A stretch of 10,488 nucleotides of DNA, taken from positions 1 to 10,488 of the forward strand of contig JBBSMX010000143.1 of the NCBI GenBank assembly GCA_038232935.1, in the 5' to 3' direction. A program made the position numbers and the translations under genes. This document shows positions 1 to 7,225 of the stretch, in pieces. Numbering within the stretch: the first letter of the stretch is position 1; each line of letters begins with the position of its first letter. A model generated the notes under the pieces. That model was given only the letters and a program-made list of their open reading frames with translations, had not been told where the DNA came from and made no database searches. Source of the stretch: JBBSMX01 sp038232935 (GTDB lineage Bacteria; Bacteroidota; Rhodothermia; Rhodothermales; JANQRZ01).

Positions 1-2
1 AC

Positions 3-218
3 GAGCCGCTCGCGCGGATCGACCACGCCTACTCCCACTTCAAGATCACGCTGCATGCCTTCCGGTGCCACATCACCGAGGGCACGCCCGAGCACCACGC
101 CGTGCAACCCCTGCGTTGGGTCACCGTCGAAGACCTGGGCGCCTTCGCCTTTCCCCGCGCGAATCGTCGGTTGATCGCAGGACTGGCCGACCGCGAGCGC
201 AACCCGACCTTGTTTTAG
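3..218 (+). CDS. mutY: A/G-specific adenine glycosylase MutY, C-terminal fragment (gene begins before the window)
   Basis: The open frame from base 3 to the TAG at 216-218 encodes the last 71 residues of a larger protein; the 5' part lies outside the window. The segment HAYSHFKITLHAF followed by a cysteine-containing strand is typical of the C-terminal NUDIX-like domain of MutY, which recognises 8-oxoguanine opposite the mispaired adenine. The later stretch RWVTVEDLGAFAFPRANRRL matches the usual end of that domain, where the 'AFPxxNRRL' phrase recurs. MutY removes adenine from A:8-oxoG pairs in base-excision repair. The catalytic helix-hairpin-helix domain and iron-sulfur cluster would lie upstream and cannot be seen here. 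No terminator separates it from the small gene at 306, so the two may be co-transcribed. Family assignment is from motif memory; a general NUDIX hydrolase is the main alternative but fits the HAYSHFKITLHAF motif less well. Confidence 0.88.
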   Translation, partial: EPLARIDHAYSHFKITLHAFRCHITEGTPEHHAVQPLRWVTVEDLGAFAFPRANRRLIAGLADRERNPTLF

Positions 219-305
219 ATTAGAGGGTTGGAGCTCTGGCTACTTGCTCTCCCGCGCAATGCCACCCCCTACTCACAACCCACCACCGCGAGTGGAGCGA
301 GCCTC

Positions 306-869
306 ATGGAATTCGGCGATATCATCATCCTGCTGATCTTGCTCGTGCCGGTGTTGCGCCGGCTGTTCGGGAAGAAGCAGCCGAAACGAGGGCCTGCGCC
401 CCAGGGTGTGGACCTGCCGTCGGCCGCTGGCGAGGACCCGCTCGCTGAGGCGTTGCGTCAGATCCGCAAGGCGCTCGGCGAGCCCGAACCGACCCCGGTG
501 CCTTCGGTGTCATCGAAACCGCTGCCCGCCCAACCCCGGCCGCTCTTCCCCCGGCCGGTCAGGGAGCCCGAGTTCCACAGCCTCGGGGCCTTCGAGCACG
601 ACGAGCACGGGTTCGGTAAGAGCAACCCGCTCTCTGAAGAGACCTTCGAGCGCGGCGCGCCCTCGGCGAAGACGGGCCGTGCTGCCAAGCGCATCAAGCC
701 GAAGCCTCTGGAAGAGATCGACCTCACCGCACCCATCAAAGTGAAAGAGGATGGCGAATCGTCGCGCTCCCACCTCACCCGAATGCTCAAAGATCCCGCG
801 CGAGCGCGCGATGCGTTCGTGCTCCAAGAAGTCTTCGGCCCACCTCGCAGCCGCCGCCCCCGAGGTTAG
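306..869 (+). CDS. Small one-helix membrane protein with basic proline-rich tail, unknown function, downstream of mutY
   Basis: This encodes 187 residues. I chose the ATG at 306 because GGAG at 294-297 sits 8 bases upstream and translation then begins directly at a membrane segment (about residues 5-20, IIILLILLVPVLRRLF). An in-frame TTG at 228 would add 26 residues lacking any domain character. After the helix comes a long low-complexity region rich in Pro, Arg and Lys (about 22-150), probably disordered and cytoplasmic. The C-terminus, about residues 157-180, looks like a folded amphipathic motif: a 'MLKDPxxxRDAFVLQEVFGPP' pattern. I recall similar C-terminal phrases ('...RKAxxxSEIL...') in small Bacteroidota proteins, but cannot verify this here. 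No enzymatic motif is visible. It follows mutY by 87 bases and converges on the gene ending at 898. Function unknown; a membrane-anchored adaptor is possible but is inference only. Confidence 0.75.
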   Translation: MEFGDIIILLILLVPVLRRLFGKKQPKRGPAPQGVDLPSAAGEDPLAEALRQIRKALGEPEPTPVPSVSSKPLPAQPRPLFPRPVREPEFHSLGAFEHDEHGFGKSNPLSEETFERGAPSAKTGRAAKRIKPKPLEEIDLTAPIKVKEDGESSRSHLTRMLKDPARARDAFVLQEVFGPPRSRRPRG

Positions 870-897
870 CTGGTAGCCCTGAGCCTTCCCCTCTCAC

Positions 898-1401
898 CTA
901 CTCTCCCTGCGCTGCCGGTCCAGGCTCGGGGCCGCCTTTTTTGAACACGGCCGCGCCGATGGCACCGCCGACCGCCCCACCGATGGCACCGAACACGCCG
1001 CCGATGAGCACGCCGATCACGGGGGAACTGAATATCTTTGCCATGCCCATCGCCTGATCGATCTGCTCCCGCGTCATCCCCTGCTCGCGCATCCGCTCCA
1101 CCGCGAGGTCCGTCGGGTCGGGCACGGCCCCCATCGAAATCAGCAGGTACCCGAGCAGTCCACCGAGCACGGCCCCGACGAGGCCGGTGAGCGCGCCCAT
1201 CCCGGCCCCCTCACCGCCGGGAATCGTCAGCCCGTTCGTCGAAGTGTAGTGCCACACCGCCGCCATCGCGCTGCCGAGCACGACGAGGCAAGCGAACAGG
1301 GCCCCGAGCAGCCCCACCCCCGCTGCCAACACACTCAAGAGCACGCTCAGGAAGACGTACGCGAGGACGCCGATCAAGATGGAGGTCCACTTGCTGGTCA
1401 T
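898..1401 (-). CDS. Glycine-rich multi-pass membrane protein of unknown function
   Basis: This encodes 167 residues from the ATG at 1399-1401 (read in reverse) to TAG at 898-900. Hydrophobic segments lie at about residues 7-50 (long enough for two helices), 68-90 and 125-153, so about four membrane spans. The last two are rich in GxxxG-like spacing (for example GGVFGAIGGAVGGAIGA), which favours tight helix packing. Between the third and fourth spans is a charged helix (about 98-122, including ERMREQGMTREQIDQAMGMA), followed by a short KKGGPEPGPAA tail. The arrangement loosely resembles DUF4199-type Bacteroidota membrane proteins, where a Met/Gln-rich amphipathic loop precedes the last span, but I would not assign the family without a profile search. 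It has no clear Shine-Dalgarno. It lies 61 bases downstream of the DUF2085 gene on the same strand, so it is probably the second gene of that operon. Confidence 0.75.
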   Translation of the reverse strand: MTSKWTSILIGVLAYVFLSVLLSVLAAGVGLLGALFACLVVLGSAMAAVWHYTSTNGLTIPGGEGAGMGALTGLVGAVLGGLLGYLLISMGAVPDPTDLAVERMREQGMTREQIDQAMGMAKIFSSPVIGVLIGGVFGAIGGAVGGAIGAAVFKKGGPEPGPAAQGE

Positions 1402-1462
1402 GGCTGGAGCGGTTGGGTGAACGGGCGAGTCACCGCAACATAATCGACGGTGACGTTACGCA

Positions 1463-1942
1463 TCAACCGGCAACGGGAGAGGCCGCCCGGATCGACACGG
1501 AACGGGCGAAGATGAAGCCGGCGACGAGACCGAACCAGAGGCCGGTAGAGATGCGCGTCCCGACCGTGTTCGTCCAGATTCCGAGCACGTCGATGCCCCA
1601 GTCGAGCAGCAGGGGCACGACGGCGGCGAGCAGCAGCCAGCGGTCGTGCTGCGCCCAAGCGTGCGCACGAGACCGGAGGGCGGGAAGCGCGAGCGCGCCG
1701 AGAACGAGGCCCGCGTAGATACCCGTGCAGCGGTGGCACACGGCGAACGGTATCCCGTCCGCGGTAAACGACCGGGCCGGGAACTGGTGGCACAGCGTGC
1801 CGAACCCGACACGCAGCACGGCCTCCCATCCCGGTCCCACGAACGGCGGCAGCACGGCCCCGACGAGCAAGATGAGGGTCGCCACGAGCGCCGCCGCCCA
1901 CGCGGCCGGGCGCCACGTGCTATCGCTTAACGCACTCTTCAT
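1463..1942 (-). CDS. DUF2085 family membrane protein
   Basis: This encodes 159 residues, with start ATG at 1940-1942 (reverse strand). A GAGGA ribosome-binding site at 1947-1951 lies 4 bases upstream, which supports this start. The family signature is clear: C51-H52-Q53, then R57-S58, then C69-H70-R71-C72-T73-G74 and Y76 (CHRCTGIY). These three Cys and two His residues suggest metal or heme binding or a redox role, but the family has no established function. Predicted membrane spans are at about 13-35, 73-92, 102-121 and 131-148. The Cys/His cluster lies in the loop between the first and second spans. The gene is divergent from groES, sharing a 119-base intergenic region with the CIRCE operator, and is followed by another membrane protein gene (898-1401). 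DUF2085 membership is from motif recognition and I am fairly sure of it; any function would be a guess. Confidence 0.87.
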   Translation of the reverse strand: MKSALSDSTWRPAAWAAALVATLILLVGAVLPPFVGPGWEAVLRVGFGTLCHQFPARSFTADGIPFAVCHRCTGIYAGLVLGALALPALRSRAHAWAQHDRWLLLAAVVPLLLDWGIDVLGIWTNTVGTRISTGLWFGLVAGFIFARSVSIRAASPVAG

Positions 1943-1982
1943 TGCGTCCTCGAATCATGCGGAGCGATGTTCGGTATGAGCA

Positions 1983-2009
1983 CTGGCACTCAACACCATG
2001 GAGTGCTAA
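1983..2009 (+). promoter_or_regulatory. CIRCE operator (HrcA-binding site) upstream of groES-groEL
   Basis: The classical CIRCE element is TTAGCACTC, nine bases, GAGTGCTAA. Here the left arm at 1983-1991 is CTGGCACTC (two mismatches: first and third bases), the spacer at 1992-2000 is exactly nine bases, and the right arm at 2001-2009 is a perfect GAGTGCTAA. It lies 52 bases before the groES start. In the known system the repressor HrcA binds CIRCE at normal temperature and is itself folded by GroEL, so titration of GroEL by unfolded protein induces the operon. hrcA is not in this window. The imperfect left arm is the side nearer the divergent DUF2085 gene. Confidence 0.95.
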
Positions 2010-2061
2010 ACTTTTGATTCCTCCCCTTCCTTTACCCCACCCACTCTAACCCCAACGCACC

Positions 2062-2355
2062 ATGGCAACCAGCATCACGCCGCTCGCCGACCGCGTCGTC
2101 GTCCAGCCGCAGGCCGCCGAAGAGAAGACCGCCGGCGGTCTCATCATCCCCGACACCGCGAAAGAGAAGCCGCAGAAAGGCACCGTCCTCGCCGTCGGCC
2201 CCGGCAAAGTCGAGAACGGTACCAAGATAGACATGACGGTCAAGGAGGGCGACACCGTCCTTTACGGTAAGTACGCCGGCACCGAGATCACGCTCGACGG
2301 CGACGAAGTCATGATCATGCGTGAGAGCGACATCCTCGGCGTCGTCAAAGGCTGA
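2062..2355 (+). CDS. groES: Co-chaperonin GroES (Hsp10)
   Basis: This encodes 97 residues, the normal GroES length, and aligns from the first codon: ITPLADRVVVQP at the N-terminus, the GGLIIPDTAKEKPQ mobile loop that docks on GroEL (about residues 25-38), the GTVLAVGPGK core, and the usual ending with DGDEVMIMRESDILGVV. GroES forms the heptameric lid on the GroEL cylinder and closes the folding chamber when ATP binds. No Shine-Dalgarno precedes the ATG: the 20 bases before it are C- and A-rich (CTCTAACCCCAACGCACC). This is common in Bacteroidota and suggests initiation without anti-SD pairing. groEL starts 58 bases after the stop, and the CIRCE operator lies upstream, so this is the first gene of a two-gene heat-shock operon. 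Confidence 0.98.
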   Translation: MATSITPLADRVVVQPQAAEEKTAGGLIIPDTAKEKPQKGTVLAVGPGKVENGTKIDMTVKEGDTVLYGKYAGTEITLDGDEVMIMRESDILGVVKG

Positions 2356-2413
2356 GCCGAGTACGCAGCCCGCTCCACCCCCGCATTCCCGAATTTGAAC
2401 CCCCAGACACACC

Positions 2414-4051
<1,638 letters not shown>

Positions 4052-4080
4052 GCCCGCGCCAACGCGCAGCACGACCTACG

Positions 4081-4114
4081 GGGCGGCCCTCTTCGCAGAG
4101 GGCCGCCCTTTTTT
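4081..4114 (+). terminator. Intrinsic terminator of groES-groEL
   Basis: A perfect 12-bp stem, GGGCGGCCCTCT (4081-4092) with AGAGGGCCGCCC (4097-4108), closes a TCGC tetraloop and is followed at once by six T residues (4109-4114). It begins 29 bases after the groEL stop. This is a textbook rho-independent terminator and separates groESL from the heme A synthase gene. Confidence 0.95.
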
Positions 4115-4225
4115 CTTGAAAAGCAGAACCTCGCGGATGGATCGGCAATTTTGTGTGACGCCGTGGGGGAGCGGAACCGACACCGTGCGTTGGGTTACCT
4201 GACCCTCCACCCGCCGCTCTGCCCG

Positions 4226-5149
4226 ATGGACGAACGCCGCCGCCGATTCCGCCTGTACGCCTGGGGCGTACTCGCCTACAACGTCCTCGTTATCCTGTGG
4301 GGTGGCTTCGTCCGCGCCTCCGGCTCCGGCGCTGGCTGCGGCAGCCACTGGCCGCTCTGCAATGGCGTCGCCGTCCCGCGTGATGCCGCAACGGCGACAC
4401 TCATCGAGTTCGCGCACCGGATCACGAGCGGGCTCGCCCTCTTCAGTGTCGTCGGGCTGATCGTGTGGGCGTTCCGGGTGTACCCACGCGGGCACCGCGT
4501 GCGGAAAGGCGCGGCGGTCGGGATGGGGCTGATGGTGCTGGAGGCGCTGATCGGTGCGGGCCTCGTGCTGCTGCAATACGTGGCGTACAACGTCTCGGTC
4601 GCACGCGGCTACTGGATGGCAGCGCACCTGTTCAACACGTTCCTGCTGCTGGCGGCCCTTACCCTCACGGCGTGGTGGGCTTCCGGCGGCGGCGTCCCCC
4701 GGTTCAGACGTGGCGGCTCGCTGGGCATCGCGCTCGCCATCGCCCTCGGCAGCACGCTCATCCTCGGTGTGAGCGGAGCCGTCACGGCCCTCGGCGACAC
4801 ACTCGCCATCGGCGGCGGGATCGACCCGGCCACGGAGCCGATTGTGGCGGCCCTCGTCGGGCTGCGCGTGATCCATCCCCTCCTCGCGCTCGCCGTCGGC
4901 GTCGGAGTGGCGGTGGCGGTGGTGCTCGGACGGAAGGCTGGCCCGATGGCGCGGGTCTTCGGGCTCGGCGTGCTCAGCCTCTACCTCGTCAACCTCGCTA
5001 TCGGCCTCGTCAACGTGCGGCTGATGGCCCCGGTGGGCGTGCAGATTTTCCACCTGCTGACGACGGACCTGATCTGGATCGGGCTCGTCCTCTTCACCGC
5101 CGCCGCGCTCGGGGAGCCGGCGCTCGACCGCCGCATGCATTCAGCCTAG
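4226..5149 (+). CDS. ctaA: Heme A synthase, CtaA/Cox15 family
   Basis: This encodes 307 residues from the ATG at 4226. An in-frame TTG at 4151 would add 25 residues without family character, and neither start has a Shine-Dalgarno. The protein oxidises the C8 methyl of heme O to give heme A for aa3-type cytochrome oxidases, in the cytoplasmic membrane. Family marks are: WGGFVRASGSGAGCGSHWPLC after the first span, with a C38-x6-C45 pair matching the first extracellular-loop cysteine pair of Bacillus CtaA; E61 and H64 in EFAHRITSG; and further single histidines in AAHLFNTF, VIHPLLAL and QIFHLLTTDL that fit the heme-ligand positions of the four-helix bundles. About eight membrane spans fit the duplicated fold. 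The second half has no cysteine pair, unlike Bacillus CtaA. ctaB and oxidase genes are not adjacent. It lies after the groEL terminator, so it should have its own promoter, which I could not identify. Confidence 0.92.
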   Translation: MDERRRRFRLYAWGVLAYNVLVILWGGFVRASGSGAGCGSHWPLCNGVAVPRDAATATLIEFAHRITSGLALFSVVGLIVWAFRVYPRGHRVRKGAAVGMGLMVLEALIGAGLVLLQYVAYNVSVARGYWMAAHLFNTFLLLAALTLTAWWASGGGVPRFRRGGSLGIALAIALGSTLILGVSGAVTALGDTLAIGGGIDPATEPIVAALVGLRVIHPLLALAVGVGVAVAVVLGRKAGPMARVFGLGVLSLYLVNLAIGLVNVRLMAPVGVQIFHLLTTDLIWIGLVLFTAAALGEPALDRRMHSA

Positions 5150-5307
5150 GCTGTACGCTCGCTCGTCTTAGCTTCCGGCAATGGCCCTTCTGGACAGCAG
5201 GGTGCGGCCCGGATCGTCCCCGACGCGGCTCTCCGTGCGCAACTTCGCGCGCGTTACGCCGAATAGAGGAGCGTCCCTCCCTTCTCCCCACTCCAGCGAA
5301 ACGTCTT

Positions 5308-7020
5308 ATGCCCAGCCCGCGCCTCTTCCTGCTTCCTCTCCTCCTCATCCTAGCGCTTCCACGACCCGCCGAAGCGCAAACGGAAGCCGAGCAGATCGAC
5401 GCCCTGCTGACGCAGTACCACGAGGTCGGCCAGTTCAACGGGGCCGTGCTCGCCGCCGAGGGGGACGACGTGCTGTACGAGAAGGGCTTCGGCGATGCTA
5501 ACATGGAGTGGGATATCCCGAACGCGCCGGACACCCGCTTCCGCATCGGCTCGGTGACGAAGCAGTTCACCGCCGCGCTCATCCTCCAACTCATGGAGGA
5601 GGGCAAGATCGACCTGCAAGGCCACGTCACCGACTACCTCTCGGACTACCCTGCTGCCTCGGGCGACCGGATCACGATCCACCAGCTCCTCAACCACACC
5701 TCCGGCCTCCCGAACTACACGAGCCTCCCCGGCTTCATGCGGGACGACGCCCGCGACCCCTACGCGCCCGATTCGTTCCTCGCCGTGTTCTCCGGCCTCG
5801 ACCTCGATTTCGAGCCGGGGACGGAGTGGAACTACAGCAACTCGGGCTACTTCCTCCTCGGTGCCATCATCGAGCACGTCACCGGCAAACCCTACGACGA
5901 AGTGCTCCGCGAGCGCATCCTCGCCCCGCTCGGACTCGATGACACCGGCTACGACCACACGGACGCGATCATCGAACACCGCGCGGAGGGCTACGAACGA
6001 GCGGGACGGAGCTACCGGCACGCCGCCTACCTCGACTCCTCGATCCCGTATGCCGCCGGGATGATGTACTCGACCGTCGGCGACCTGCTGAGGTGGACGC
6101 GCGCGCTCCACGGCGGCGGGGTGTTCGAGCGGCCGGAGACGCTGGAGATGATGACGACGCCGGGGATGGAGGGGTACGGCTACGGCATCGGTATCGGAAA
6201 TATCCCCGTGGGCGACGCTAAAGTTCGGATGATCCGCCACAGCGGCGGCATCAACGGGTTCAACTCCCAGCTCTGGTATATGCCGAACGAGGCGTACACG
6301 ATTGCCGTGCTCGACAACGGCGGCGGCAACTCGGGCGCCGTCGCCGACGCCGTCGCCCGCGTGCTCTACGACCAGCCCACTACCGCACCCGTCGTCTCGA
6401 TTGCAGAGCCGCTCACAGAAACCGTCGAGACCGACGGCGTCGACGCGGCCGTGGCGCGCTACCGCGAGCTGAAAGCCAACGAGCCGGACGCCTACGACTT
6501 CGGCGAGAGCGAGCTGAACGGGCTCGGCTATTACTACCTCGGCCGGGGCGAGATCGACACGGCGATCCGCATCTTCCAACTCAACGTCGAGATGTTTCCC
6601 GAGGCGTTCAACCCGTACGACAGCCTCGGCGAAGCCTATCTCGAAGCGGGCAACCGCGAGCTATCCATCGTCAACTATAAGAAAGCGCTGGAGCTGAACC
6701 CCGGCGCGCAGACGGCCAAGGACGCCCTCCGGCGGCTCGGCGTCGAGGACGTAGCCATCGACCCGGACGTGATCAACGACTACGTCGGGAGCTACGAGGC
6801 GCAACCGACCTTCGTGTTCACGGTCACGACCGAGGACGAGCGGCTCTTCGTGCAGGCGACGGGGCAGCCTCGGTTCGAGATCTTCCCGTCGGCCGAGGAC
6901 GAGTTTTACCTGACGGTGGTCGACGCGCAGATCTCGTTCAACCGCGACGCTTCCGGCGAGGTGGAGAGCCTGACGCTCCGCCAAAACGGCCAGCACATGC
7001 CCGCGCCGAAGGTCGAATAG
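5308..7020 (+). CDS. Exported serine hydrolase (beta-lactamase/class C, PF00144 type) with TPRs and C-terminal DUF3471-like domain
   Basis: This encodes 570 residues. The open frame extends far upstream, but the ATG at 5308 gives a clean signal peptide (MPSPRLFLLPLLLILALP, predicted cleavage near PAEA-Q, about residue 23). The catalytic domain spans about 28-360: S82-V-T-K85 is the SxxK nucleophile and base in FRIGSVTKQFTAALIL, Y176-S-N178 is the second motif in WNYSNSGYFLLGAIIE, and H311-S-G313 takes the place of KTG. That set marks class C beta-lactamase, D-Ala-D-Ala peptidase and esterase relatives. Two TPRs follow (about 402-470, with YYLGRGEIDTAIRIF and LGEAYLEAGNRELSIVNYKKALELNP). The last 80 residues (about 488-570, from INDYVGSYEAQP) look like the small beta-rich DUF3471 domain often found at the end of such hydrolases. 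Substrate is unknown; a peptidase or esterase in the periplasm is likelier than antibiotic resistance. No Shine-Dalgarno is seen. Confidence 0.92.
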   Translation: MPSPRLFLLPLLLILALPRPAEAQTEAEQIDALLTQYHEVGQFNGAVLAAEGDDVLYEKGFGDANMEWDIPNAPDTRFRIGSVTKQFTAALILQLMEEGKIDLQGHVTDYLSDYPAASGDRITIHQLLNHTSGLPNYTSLPGFMRDDARDPYAPDSFLAVFSGLDLDFEPGTEWNYSNSGYFLLGAIIEHVTGKPYDEVLRERILAPLGLDDTGYDHTDAIIEHRAEGYERAGRSYRHAAYLDSSIPYAAGMMYSTVGDLLRWTRALHGGGVFERPETLEMMTTPGMEGYGYGIGIGNIPVGDAKVRMIRHSGGINGFNSQLWYMPNEAYTIAVLDNGGGNSGAVADAVARVLYDQPTTAPVVSIAEPLTETVETDGVDAAVARYRELKANEPDAYDFGESELNGLGYYYLGRGEIDTAIRIFQLNVEMFPEAFNPYDSLGEAYLEAGNRELSIVNYKKALELNPGAQTAKDALRRLGVEDVAIDPDVINDYVGSYEAQPTFVFTVTTEDERLFVQATGQPRFEIFPSAEDEFYLTVVDAQISFNRDASGEVESLTLRQNGQHMPAPKVE

Positions 7021-7052
7021 GCACCGCCTCGGCGAAGCAGCATTCGATTCAG

Positions 7053-7089
7053 GGGGGTAGCGGGTTCGCACTCGCTACCCCCTGTTGTT
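7053..7089 (+). terminator. Probable terminator after the serine hydrolase gene
   Basis: A perfect 10-bp stem, GGGGGTAGCG (7053-7062) with CGCTACCCCC (7073-7082), encloses a 10-base loop and starts 33 bases after the stop codon. The following tract TGTTGTT is only moderately T-rich, so termination strength is uncertain. The outer CA/TG bases can extend the stem if one G is bulged. Confidence 0.65.
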
Positions 7090-7098
7090 AAGTACCTG

Positions 7099-7129
7099 TT
7101 GCTTTGGGGGGTCGCGTTATCTACGTTGT
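7099..7129 (+). promoter_or_regulatory. Possible promoter of the TPR gene
   Basis: TTG at 7099-7101 lies 20 bases before TACGTTGT (7122-7129), which resembles the Bacteroidota pattern of a -33 TTTG and a -7 TAnnTTTG box with two mismatches in the latter. The -7 candidate overlaps a short palindrome, CTAC-GTT-GTAG (7121-7131). The match is weak and rests on position between a terminator hairpin and a gene start. Confidence 0.25.
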
Positions 7130-7149
7130 AGGGATAATCCAAGAGCGGA

Positions 7150-7194
7150 GCGAGGTCCCTCGCCTGCACTCACTTCCTCAGGGAAGGGACCTCG
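7150..7194 (+). repeat. Competing inverted repeats in the leader of the TPR gene
   Basis: CGAGGTCCCT (7151-7160) is perfectly complementary to AGGGACCTCG (7185-7194), giving a 10-bp stem with a 24-base loop. The same left segment is also part of a compact palindrome, GCGAGG-TC-CCTCGC (7150-7163), so the two folds exclude each other. The structure ends 21 bases before the ribosome-binding site GGAGG (7216-7220). There is no T tract after it, so a terminator is unlikely. A regulatory leader is possible, but chance in GC-rich DNA cannot be excluded. Confidence 0.55.
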
Positions 7195-7225
7195 GCCGTG
7201 TCTCCACCAGACCACGGAGGTTCAC

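Noticed and set aside
228..305. TTG start giving a 26-residue longer form of the small protein after mutY.
   Set aside because: The extension has no Shine-Dalgarno at a useful distance and no domain character, while the ATG at 306 has GGAG at 8 bases and begins at the membrane helix.
2009..2016. AACTTTTG just after CIRCE as a -7 promoter box for groES.
   Set aside because: It differs from TAnnTTTG at the first base, and nothing resembling a -33 TTG is found 19-21 bases upstream. The position is attractive but the evidence is too thin.
4146..4153. CAATTTTG as a Bacteroidota -7 box (TAnnTTTG) for the heme A synthase gene.
   Set aside because: One mismatch, and no TTG at the expected distance upstream; the nearest is about 27 bases away, inside the groEL terminator tail.
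4076..5140. A 354-codon reverse frame opposite the heme A synthase, rich in Asp, Glu, His and Arg.
   Set aside because: It is the complement of hydrophobic membrane codons, which always gives charged antisense frames. It starts inside the synthase and runs through the groEL terminator.
4465..5307. Upstream extension of the serine hydrolase frame that would give an 851-residue protein.
   Set aside because: Its first 281 codons overlap the heme A synthase in another frame and read as Arg/Pro-rich noise. A proper signal peptide starts at the ATG at 5308.
5150..5307. The gap between the heme A synthase and hydrolase genes, searched for a terminator, small gene or promoter.
   Set aside because: No T-tailed hairpin, no convincing promoter and no small gene with a start signal were seen.
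5350..6579. A 409-codon reverse frame opposite the serine hydrolase.
   Set aside because: It lies wholly within a gene whose three catalytic motifs and signal peptide are intact; no independent start signal or domain.
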